Shown: positions 1-5,002 of the stretch, piece by piece
Numbering within the stretch: the stretch's first letter is position 1
Layout: each line of letters opens with the position of its first letter
Assembly: GCA_016840645.1 (NCBI GenBank)
Contig: JAEORY010000341.1
Coordinates: 1-5,002 of the forward strand
Length of the DNA stretch: 5,002 bases
Direction of reading: 5' to 3'
DNA from: Candidatus Borrarchaeota archaeon
Lineage (GTDB): Archaea; Asgardarchaeota; Sifarchaeia; Borrarchaeales; Borrarchaeaceae
Made by a program: the position numbers and the translations under genes
The notes under the pieces: model-generated
What the model was told of the DNA's origin: nothing
Database searches by the model: none
What the model saw: only the letters and a program-made list of their open reading frames with translations

Positions 1-407
1 GGGTTGTTCATGGTGAGTATCTCCACCACATCCAGGTTTTCATTAAATACATGATGAATGTAAGAGGAGTTAACGATGTAGTTAAATCCGGCAAGGGTGC
101 CGTAAATGGCAGTATAAATAATTGCAGCAGTCAAATGCCCCTTCTGGTCCTTTTCTCCCAGGGAGATTGATGCAGCAATAAACTTCACAAATCCTATCAG
201 TAAAACAAATCCGAAAAGGATAGAAATTGAATGGACCTTATGGTAGGAAGAAACATATTGATTAATGCCGTTCCATGGGGGGAGTGGTTCAAACCACTGG
301 ACTATAAGGACTGAAAGTGGCCCGAGTACTGTGGCTATTATTACTATTAAGCATGAAACTTTTAGATTGTACAGTTTCACGCCTGATGATCTATTTAATG
401 ATTCCAT
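1..407 (-). CDS. Multi-pass membrane protein, unassigned family (3' end outside window)
   Basis: An uninterrupted minus-strand frame opens at the ATG at 405-407 and runs off the left edge, giving 135 full codons plus a final proline codon cut after CC. The product looks like an inner-membrane protein. Hydrophobic stretches lie at about residues 15-38, 59-80 and 92-112, with a short polar segment (GEKDQKG, 84-90) between the second and third. Several aromatic residues and histidines (YHKVHS, 55-60; YIHHVF, 116-121) flank the helices. The visible part ends in a TMNNP motif. The start lies inside the preceding DUF4199-like gene (17-base overlap), which suggests translational coupling and membership of the same operon. 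A purine-rich AGAAGG sits only one base from the ATG, too close to be a good ribosome binding site. I do not recognise the family with confidence. The membrane assignment is secure; the function is unknown. Confidence 0.8.
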   Translation of the reverse strand, partial: MESLNRSSGVKLYNLKVSCLIVIIATVLGPLSVLIVQWFEPLPPWNGINQYVSSYHKVHSISILFGFVLLIGFVKFIAASISLGEKDQKGHLTAAIIYTAIYGTLAGFNYIVNSSYIHHVFNENLDVVEILTMNN

Positions 408-897
408 GCCTTCTTCTTGTAAAAAAAATTGAAATAAGTAGTGAGCTTGCAAAGCCAATGAGTGTAAGCAATATCAAATTGCTAAAGGCTATTGAGCCTG
501 TGGTCAGACTAGATTGGAGATCGTTGGTCAGCGCTTCGATCTCAGCTCCCGTTAAACCAACACTTCTTTTCAGCAACAATGCAGTTCTGGCTTCTTCAAT
601 GAAGTCTGTATAGATGAATGTAATTGAGATCAGATTATAGAAGGAATATATGACTCCACATAAGAATCCTACGATGGATCCAGGGAGTACCAGCTTCCAA
701 AATCTTGATACTCCTGAGTTTGAGGAATAATAATTGATAGCTGTATATATGAATACAATCAGGACAGCGAGGCTGATTAGTATACTCCAGGACTCGAAAT
801 ATATCCCGGAATAGTACATGATAATTCCACTTAGCACCTGAATGAGGCCTGCATAGACCCCAAATGCAAGAATGCGCCTAGGTAATTTGTGTTTCAT
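391..897 (-). CDS. DUF4199-like four-helix membrane protein
   Basis: The 168-residue product has four hydrophobic segments, at about residues 9-32, 36-57, 68-92 and 136-159, and a basic C-terminal tail (TRRRHGIIK). The architecture matches DUF4199 proteins of Bacteroidota: two N-terminal helices, a third helix rich in Gly and Tyr (GFLCGVIYSFYN, 77-88), then a soluble segment beginning YTDFIEEARTALL (96-108) and a Thr/Glu-rich helical stretch (GLTGAEIEALTNDL, 114-127) before the last helix. Length fits that family (roughly 160-180 residues). DUF4199 has no established biochemical role, so none is assigned. The start ATG follows the stop of the small upstream gene by 28 bases with no promoter-like box between, so co-transcription is likely. 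No Shine-Dalgarno is visible, as is usual in this phylum. The family call rests on remembered pattern, not on a profile search. Confidence 0.85.
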   Translation of the reverse strand: MKHKLPRRILAFGVYAGLIQVLSGIIMYYSGIYFESWSILISLAVLIVFIYTAINYYSSNSGVSRFWKLVLPGSIVGFLCGVIYSFYNLISITFIYTDFIEEARTALLLKRSVGLTGAEIEALTNDLQSSLTTGSIAFSNLILLTLIGFASSLLISIFFTRRRHGIIK

Positions 898-925
898 AGG
901 AATTGAATTTTAAGTAATTGATTTC

Positions 926-1195
926 TTATTTTCTATTGGGCATTTCCCCGGACTTGAATAAGGTGGCTCCGTTTTTATCCAGCAACTCCACAGAAAGCAA
1001 AACAAGGTTCAAATCCCTGATTCTTTCAATTAGTCCATGCAGCGCAGATTGATCAATATAGGATCCGGTGAGAATGGTATGCTTCCTATCATGGATGGTT
1101 GTACTGTCCCTTGAATAATCAGACCAGTCAAGATCTATTTGCTCTTGAATTACGATCCGATATTTTGAAGCCAAAGGTGAATGACTGAAAACCAT
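926..1195 (-). CDS. Small conserved soluble protein, LTGxxxDQxALHGLxxxIRDL family
   Basis: From the ATG at 1193-1195 the product is 89 residues with no signal peptide or membrane helix. It reads as a compact alpha/beta domain. An N-terminal strand (YRIVIQEQIDLDWSDY, about 12-27) precedes a strand-helix-strand unit with the signature LTGSYIDQSALHGLIERIRDL and then LVLLSVELLD. I recognise this signature, usually LTGxxxDQAALHGLLxxIRDLxLxLxSV, from uncharacterised small proteins of Bacteroidota, Chloroflexota and other phyla, often beside transcriptional regulators or membrane proteins. Its biochemical role is not established. The frame stays open upstream to a GTG at 1246 (106 residues), with another ATG at 1225. 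I prefer 1195 because the GTG lies inside a dyad operator, the -7 promoter box (1213-1220) lies downstream of both alternatives, and the family domain begins after residue 1195's codon. It is the first gene of a likely three-gene operon. Confidence 0.85.
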   Translation of the reverse strand: MVFSHSPLASKYRIVIQEQIDLDWSDYSRDSTTIHDRKHTILTGSYIDQSALHGLIERIRDLNLVLLSVELLDKNGATLFKSGEMPNRK

Positions 1196-1212
1196 AGCAT
1201 TACATTTATCAG

Positions 1213-1240
1213 CAAATTTATACATGGCCTCTATGCACAA
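1213..1240 (-). promoter_or_regulatory. Bacteroidota-type promoter of the small-protein operon
   Basis: On the minus strand, TTG (1240-1238) is followed after 17 bases by TAAATTTG (1220-1213). The latter is an exact match to the -7 consensus TAnnTTTG of the Bacteroidota housekeeping sigma factor, and the spacing fits the TTG/TAnnTTTG pattern described for Flavobacterium. Transcription would begin near 1207, leaving a leader of about 12 bases before the ATG at 1195. The TTG begins two bases downstream of the 1243-1258 dyad, so an activator there would touch polymerase. The placement is inferred from sequence alone. Confidence 0.55.
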
Positions 1241-1242
1241 CT

Positions 1243-1258
1243 TCACATGAAAATGTGA
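1243..1258 (-). promoter_or_regulatory. Candidate operator, copy 1 (TCACAT-N4-ATGTGA)
   Basis: This is a perfect 6-bp inverted repeat, TCACAT and ATGTGA, around a 4-base spacer (TTTC on the minus strand). It matches the dyad at 4130-4145 in both arms and spacer length. Reading towards each target gene, 17 of 19 positions agree including flanking A residues. It lies 21 bases (from the end of the 19-base block) upstream of the TAAATTTG box, so its centre is about 43 bases upstream of the predicted transcription start. A dimeric activator is the natural reading; the neighbouring LuxR protein is the best candidate, by proximity only. Confidence 0.6.
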
Positions 1259-1302
1259 TTCTCGAAATAATTTGAAAGAGGAGGTAAGAAATCTTACTGT
1301 GG

Positions 1303-4059
1303 CTAAAGTATTCCCATTTCTTTCGCCACAGCTATAGCCTGTGTTCTGCTGTTTGTCCCGAGTTTAAGATTCAGGTTTTTTGTATGGGTCCTTATTGTAT
1401 TAATGGAAACGAATAGTTTATCGGCAATTTGCATGTTGGTCAGGCCCTCTGCAATCAACTTAAGTACTTCAATCTCCCTGGGGCTGGGATAATCTATACC
1501 TGTTTTGCTTTCACCTGACTGATTGAAACGACTGAAATGGATAAGAATTCTTCTGGTGTATGCAATCACCTCGTTGTTGGGACTTGTTTTATTGTCGGCT
1601 CTTAAATCCTCTAATAAGAAGCTCATGAGTGTTGCCATATCATTCCCCTCATCACAGAATAGGCTCAAATATCCAATCGGCAATGCCATTTGAATTGCCC
1701 GTATCAATTCCTCCTGAGCTTCTGACAGAAGGTTTAATTTATAATAGCAGATGGATTTTAAAACGGATAGTTCCAGTTTTCGGGATAACAGATCTTTATT
1801 TTTAATCGCCACCTCCAGTATGTGAATAGTGTCGATAGCCTCTGAATATTTTTTCATTGCTATAAGGTATCTCGCGTATAGGGTATACTCGAGTTCATTC
1901 CCATCGACCCTAATATCAGTAGTATTAAGATTAGAAACTACCCACATATTAACTGCCCCTAAATCTCCCTTAATAAGTGAAGATCTGATTCTCCAACCCG
2001 TAATTATCTTTTCAGCCCAGGGTGGTATAAATCGTTCTTTAATTATGGATTCGATTTTAGTAAGCGCTTCATCAGCTTCTTCAATTCTTTTAAGTCCCAG
2101 CCTTACTCTCAGGTAACAGTGATAACTCCATGAAAGCATAGTACCATCGTATCCAATATTGGACATTTGAATTCCATCCCTGGTATGTATGATGGCCTTT
2201 TCAATCTCGCCCTGTTCGCAATAAGACTCCCCAAGTATGGAATGTGAAACACCTGCATATATACTTTCAGATAATCCATTCCTACTTAATAATTCAATAA
2301 GAGATTTACAGAGATTTACAGCCAACTCCAGATTACCACTATTCCTGTAATTAACCGCAAGTTTAATGCTTGAGATAATAGTAAAATATAGTTTATTTAG
2401 TTTCTTGCTACTTGTAATAGCTTCTAAATAAGACTCTGAAGCCCTGTTAAGTTGACCCGACATGGAATAAGCATCACCCAGAGCAAGAGAGGTTAATCCC
2501 CTCCACAGAAAGTTTTCTGCTGATAGCTTAATTAGTGCCTGTTCTGCAAGCTTTATTATTGATTCCGATTCCCCTTTATAGGAAGAAAGTAGAGCTTTGA
2601 TTGCCAGTATTTTTCCGAAGAACTCAGTCTTAATTCCCTCGATGTCTATATCCTTTGATATTACACTGCTTGCTTGATGTTCATAGTTTATTATTTCTGA
2701 GTTCTCTTCAACATAAGAAAGAAAGTCCTCTGATTTTTCAACCTGCCCATTGGCCAAAATTACCCAGAGATAGTAGATGCACAAATTTGGCATCTCTGCT
2801 ATTCTCCTGTCGGACAATAGATCAAACCATTTGAGCAAATTATAGTGTGCTCCAGACTCCCAGTATTGTTCAACAGTTTTCTCCAGCAATATGGCAGCCT
2901 TCTCCGGGACCTTCCCAGCAAAATAGTGGTTAATCGCTTCGTCAATTCTTCGGTTCTCTTCGTACCATTCAGCAGCTCTATGATGAAGAGTAGATTTGAG
3001 TGATGGGGATTCTGATTGTAATTTGCTGGATAAGAGGTCAGAGAAAAGTTTATGGTATCTGAACTCCTTTCCCTCATCATCCACCCGGAAAATCAGCAAG
3101 TTTGATTTTAAAAGTTCTTCCAGAATGGCGTCACTATTGTCTGAACCTGTTATTTTATCGCACAGTGGTGCAGAGAGCTGATCCACTATGGAGGTCTGAA
3201 TAAGGAAGTGTCTTATGTAATCTGGCTGAAAAGCCAATACCTCTTCCACCAGATAATCTGCAATATGAAGATTGCTTCCTTCAATTGATTTATGAAGTTT
3301 TGTTAATTCAGGTTCTTTTCTCGCTGATAACCTGATAAGTTGTAATCCGGTAACCCAACCTTCTGTAATAGATTCCAGCAGTTGTAATTCATTGGGAGAT
3401 TTTTGTAAATCAGTGTATTCCTTAAAAAATTCAATTATTTCTTCCTCTGAAAATCTTAAATCACTGGCCCTAACTTCTGAAAGCAAATTTTTGCTTCTCA
3501 ATCTGGCAAAGGGAAGTGGCGGGTCTGACCTGCTTGATAGGATGAGTTTAAGATTTCCAGGAAGATTGTTTACCAGAAACGATAACACATCATGAATCTG
3601 CTTCGCGCTAATAACGTGATAATCATCAAAGACCAGATAGACCTCACTTTTGAGCTCCTCCATGTCATTTAATAATCCGATAATAACTGCTTCAGGATTA
3701 ACTGCCTGGGGGGATAACAGCATATCGGCCAGATGCTTCCCTATATTCTTATCCACCGTCTGAAAAGACTTGATCAGGTACAAAAGGAAGTAACTAACGT
3801 CGTTGTCGGATCGATCAAGTGAATACCAGGCTACCTGTGCTCTGTAATTATTCAACCAGCTTACTAATAGTGTTGTTTTTCCATATCCGGCAGGTGCTGA
3901 TACAATTGTGATTGGCTGATCTTTACTACTATCCAACCTCGATAATAGCGATTTCCTTTCGATGGTATTTGGTGATAATGCCGGAAATCTAAACTTAGAG
4001 CTCAGGAAAGATCTTATAATACTCGATTCCTCTTGCTTGTTAGCCTTGGTCGGAGCCAT
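1303..4059 (-). CDS. MalT/LAL-type LuxR family transcriptional regulator (STAND ATPase)
   Basis: The 918-residue product is close in length to E. coli MalT (901) and is a large ATP-binding LuxR regulator acting in the cytoplasm. The N-terminal STAND NTPase has Walker A in APAGYGKTT (55-63), Walker B in YLVFDDYH (141-148) and the family motif SSRSDPPLPFARLR (175-188) followed by DLRFSEEE (200-207). A winged-helix segment follows with FRYHKLFSDLL (333-343). Residues of about 355-800 are helical TPR-like repeats, the usual ligand-sensing arm of this class. The C-terminal GerE/LuxR helix-turn-helix covers about 857-918 (SPREIEVLKLIAEGL, then NTIRTHTKN and RTQAIAVA). Family knowledge predicts ligand- and ATP-dependent oligomerisation that activates promoters; the ligand cannot be told from sequence. 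MalT itself is not implied: no maltose genes are nearby. Start ATG follows an A-rich leader without Shine-Dalgarno. Flanking promoters carry matching dyads that it may bind. Confidence 0.95.
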   Translation of the reverse strand: MAPTKANKQEESSIIRSFLSSKFRFPALSPNTIERKSLLSRLDSSKDQPITIVSAPAGYGKTTLLVSWLNNYRAQVAWYSLDRSDNDVSYFLLYLIKSFQTVDKNIGKHLADMLLSPQAVNPEAVIIGLLNDMEELKSEVYLVFDDYHVISAKQIHDVLSFLVNNLPGNLKLILSSRSDPPLPFARLRSKNLLSEVRASDLRFSEEEIIEFFKEYTDLQKSPNELQLLESITEGWVTGLQLIRLSARKEPELTKLHKSIEGSNLHIADYLVEEVLAFQPDYIRHFLIQTSIVDQLSAPLCDKITGSDNSDAILEELLKSNLLIFRVDDEGKEFRYHKLFSDLLSSKLQSESPSLKSTLHHRAAEWYEENRRIDEAINHYFAGKVPEKAAILLEKTVEQYWESGAHYNLLKWFDLLSDRRIAEMPNLCIYYLWVILANGQVEKSEDFLSYVEENSEIINYEHQASSVISKDIDIEGIKTEFFGKILAIKALLSSYKGESESIIKLAEQALIKLSAENFLWRGLTSLALGDAYSMSGQLNRASESYLEAITSSKKLNKLYFTIISSIKLAVNYRNSGNLELAVNLCKSLIELLSRNGLSESIYAGVSHSILGESYCEQGEIEKAIIHTRDGIQMSNIGYDGTMLSWSYHCYLRVRLGLKRIEEADEALTKIESIIKERFIPPWAEKIITGWRIRSSLIKGDLGAVNMWVVSNLNTTDIRVDGNELEYTLYARYLIAMKKYSEAIDTIHILEVAIKNKDLLSRKLELSVLKSICYYKLNLLSEAQEELIRAIQMALPIGYLSLFCDEGNDMATLMSFLLEDLRADNKTSPNNEVIAYTRRILIHFSRFNQSGESKTGIDYPSPREIEVLKLIAEGLTNMQIADKLFVSINTIRTHTKNLNLKLGTNSRTQAIAVAKEMGIL

Positions 4060-4094
4060 CTTTTTTTAAACCAAAGAATACAGGTTGCAATAAC

Positions 4095-4102
4095 CAAATC
4101 TA
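4095..4102 (-). promoter_or_regulatory. Candidate -7 box of the LuxR-type regulator gene
   Basis: TAGATTTG on the minus strand is an exact match to TAnnTTTG, 35 bases upstream of the regulator's ATG. That predicts a transcription start near 4089 and a leader of about 30 bases. No clear TTG lies at the expected distance upstream, so the -33 part is weak. The dyad at 4130-4145 would be centred about 48 bases upstream of this start, so the regulator could also control its own gene. Confidence 0.4.
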
Positions 4103-4116
4103 TTGAATAAAACTTA

Positions 4117-4152
4117 GATGAGGATAAAATCACATCTTTATGTGAACTCATC
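4117..4152. repeat. Outer inverted repeat GATGAG/CTCATC enclosing operator copy 2
   Basis: GATGAG (4117-4122) and its exact complement CTCATC (4147-4152) flank the inner dyad at 4130-4145. Their centre (4134.5) is 3 bases off the inner centre (4137.5), so the two do not form one symmetric element. They could form an interrupted hairpin or be coincidence. Nothing equivalent flanks copy 1. Confidence 0.3.
4130..4145 (+). promoter_or_regulatory. Candidate operator, copy 2 (TCACAT-N4-ATGTGA)
   Basis: This is a perfect 6-bp inverted repeat with spacer CTTT, in the divergent gap between the regulator and the hydrolase. In the direction of the hydrolase it extends to AATCACATCTTTATGTGAA, matching copy 1 at 17 of 19 positions. 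The CAATTTTG box begins 21 bases after this 19-base block, exactly the distance seen at copy 1. The site could serve the hydrolase promoter, the regulator's own promoter, or both. Confidence 0.6.
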
Positions 4153-4167
4153 CCGGTTAAAACAAGG

Positions 4168-4175
4168 CAATTTTG
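4168..4175 (+). promoter_or_regulatory. Candidate -7 box of the serine hydrolase gene
   Basis: CAATTTTG matches TAnnTTTG except for C in the first position. The place where a -33 TTG would stand (4148-4150) reads TCA, so the core promoter looks weak and likely to need an activator. A start near 4181 gives an A-rich leader of about 14 bases before the ATG at 4196. The box was accepted mainly because its distance to the dyad equals that of the better box at 1213-1220. Confidence 0.4.
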
Positions 4176-4195
4176 TTCCTATAAAAAACAGAACT

Positions 4196-5002
4196 ATGGA
4201 CAAACTGAATCCACTTAGCCGCGTTACACCCCAGCCAGGGAGCCTTCATTCCATAATCATCTTACTATTAACTATATGTTTGCTTAGCATATCATGCAGT
4301 AAAGACAATCTTGACGAGATAGAGCCCCTTTCTGAATTGTCTGAGATTATTGATTCAACGCTAAATGCCAGCATCCAGGAAAATGATCCTGGTATTGTGA
4401 TTGCTGTCGTTTACAATGGAATGCCTACTCTTAAGAAGGGCTATGGTATGGCGAACATTGAAAATGATATTCCCGCCGACCCGGATACTCCTTACTATAT
4501 TTGCTCTATCTCTAAATCATTTACTGCAGTTGCCACCTTAATTTGTCAGGAACAAGGTTTACTAAATGTGAACGATAAAATAAACGAGTACTTTCCAGAA
4601 TTTCCTGAAGAATGGTCTCAAATTACTATTCATCAGCTTCTTGTACATCGTTCAGGTATACCAGACTGGATAAACGATCTTCTGTATTACCCTGATGGAA
4701 TTATTAACGAAGAAGCAATACAGCATGTTCTTGACAACAGCGCGTTAAATTTTGAGCCAGGAACAGAATGGAAGTATTGCAATACGGGTTATACCATACT
4801 TGCAGAATTGATACAAAAGGTAAGTGGTAAAGCTTTTGAGACCTTTGTTAAGGAAAACATTTTTGACCCTCTTAACATGACCAGTACCCTGTTTTATAGT
4901 GAGGATTCACCTGAAATTCTGGACAGGGCTATTGGTTATGCCGCAGATGGAAGTATCTCTGATTATACGCTAAGGACAGTTGGCAGTACTGGGGTAATTA
5001 CT
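4196..5002 (+). CDS. Lipoprotein serine hydrolase, beta-lactamase class C/DD-peptidase family (3' end outside window)
   Basis: The frame is open from the ATG at 4196 to the right edge, giving 269 residues. The N-terminus is a lipoprotein signal: hydrophobic IIILLLTICLLSISC with lipid-accepting Cys34. The -3 residue is Ser rather than the usual Leu. SKDNLDE follows the Cys and resembles the acidic export signal that sends Bacteroidota lipoproteins to the cell surface. The catalytic domain shows SxxK as S104-I-S-K107 inside YYICSISKSFTA, the LLVHRSGIPD motif (148-157; usually HTSG), and YxN as Y194-C-N196 inside FEPGTEWKYCNTGY. The third motif (KTG or HxG) would lie past the edge. Visible GSTGVIT (263-269) fits the segment just before the DL-W region of this family. 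Members include esterases, D-aminopeptidases and peptidases; the substrate cannot be read here, and true beta-lactamase activity is not implied. It is divergent from the regulator gene. Confidence 0.93.
   Translation, partial: MDKLNPLSRVTPQPGSLHSIIILLLTICLLSISCSKDNLDEIEPLSELSEIIDSTLNASIQENDPGIVIAVVYNGMPTLKKGYGMANIENDIPADPDTPYYICSISKSFTAVATLICQEQGLLNVNDKINEYFPEFPEEWSQITIHQLLVHRSGIPDWINDLLYYPDGIINEEAIQHVLDNSALNFEPGTEWKYCNTGYTILAELIQKVSGKAFETFVKENIFDPLNMTSTLFYSEDSPEILDRAIGYAADGSISDYTLRTVGSTGVIT

Noticed and set aside
317..613. Plus-strand open frame of 98 codons
   Set aside because: It lies antisense to the two membrane-protein genes, which have clear family features and helices. Its product has no recognisable domain.
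1243..1258. Dyad as a CRP/FNR-type binding site
   Set aside because: The CRP site is TGTGA-N6-TCACA. Here the arms are in the opposite order (TCACAT then ATGTGA) with a 4-base spacer, so it is not that motif.
1284..1297. Short inverted repeat GTAAG-N4-CTTAC just after the regulator's stop codon, as a terminator
   Set aside because: The stem is only 5 AT-rich base pairs and is followed by CTCCTC, not a T run. It is too weak to call a terminator, though it lies where one might be expected.
2300..2321. 10-bp tandem duplication (AGAGATTTAC twice plus two bases) in the helical-repeat region of the regulator
   Set aside because: The reading frame is intact through both copies and the local protein sequence fits a normal helix, so there is no sign of a frameshift or active variation.
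1829..3595. Several short open frames on both strands within the regulator gene (1829-2116, 2799-3080, 2996-3181, 3392-3595)
   Set aside because: All lie inside the 918-codon LuxR-type gene, whose domains are intact end to end. The products are low-complexity shadows without domains.
1303..4059. Assigning the gene symbol malT
   Set aside because: The architecture is MalT-like, but no maltose genes are near and no MalT box was seen. The class contains many regulators with different ligands.
4196..5002. Calling the hydrolase an antibiotic-resistance beta-lactamase
   Set aside because: SxxK and YxN are shared with esterases and D-aminopeptidases of the same fold, and the third catalytic motif is outside the window.

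Overview
The window reads as Bacteroidota chromosome. It is AT-rich. Its intergenic regions carry promoter boxes of the Bacteroidota type (TAnnTTTG), most genes lack a convincing Shine-Dalgarno sequence, and one protein belongs to DUF4199, a family found mainly in that phylum. No RNA gene, insertion sequence, CRISPR array or phage element is visible.

Layout. From right to left on the minus strand lie a 918-residue MalT/LAL-type LuxR regulator (1303-4059), a small conserved soluble protein of unnamed family (926-1195), a four-helix DUF4199-like membrane protein (391-897), and a multi-pass membrane protein that runs off the left edge (1-407). The last two overlap by 17 bases, and the three small genes look like one operon. 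Divergent from the regulator, on the plus strand, is a lipoprotein serine hydrolase of the class C beta-lactamase/DD-peptidase fold (4196-5002), which runs off the right edge. The gap between regulator and hydrolase (4060-4195) is the main intergenic region.

Most interesting signal. A 16-bp dyad, TCACAT-N4-ATGTGA, occurs twice: once upstream of the small-protein operon (1243-1258) and once upstream of the hydrolase (4130-4145). In the direction of each target gene, the two copies agree at 17 of 19 positions (AATCACATYTTYATGTGAA). Each is followed, after exactly 21 bases, by a Bacteroidota -7 box or near match (TAAATTTG, CAATTTTG). This places the dyad centre at about -43 from the predicted transcription start in both cases, a typical activator position. 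The simplest model is a small local regulon in which the LuxR protein activates both the operon on one side of it and the hydrolase on the other. The dyad also indicates that the small protein starts at the ATG at 1195 rather than at the upstream GTG that falls inside the dyad. That the LuxR protein is the one binding the dyad, and any link between hydrolase activity and regulator input, is inference.
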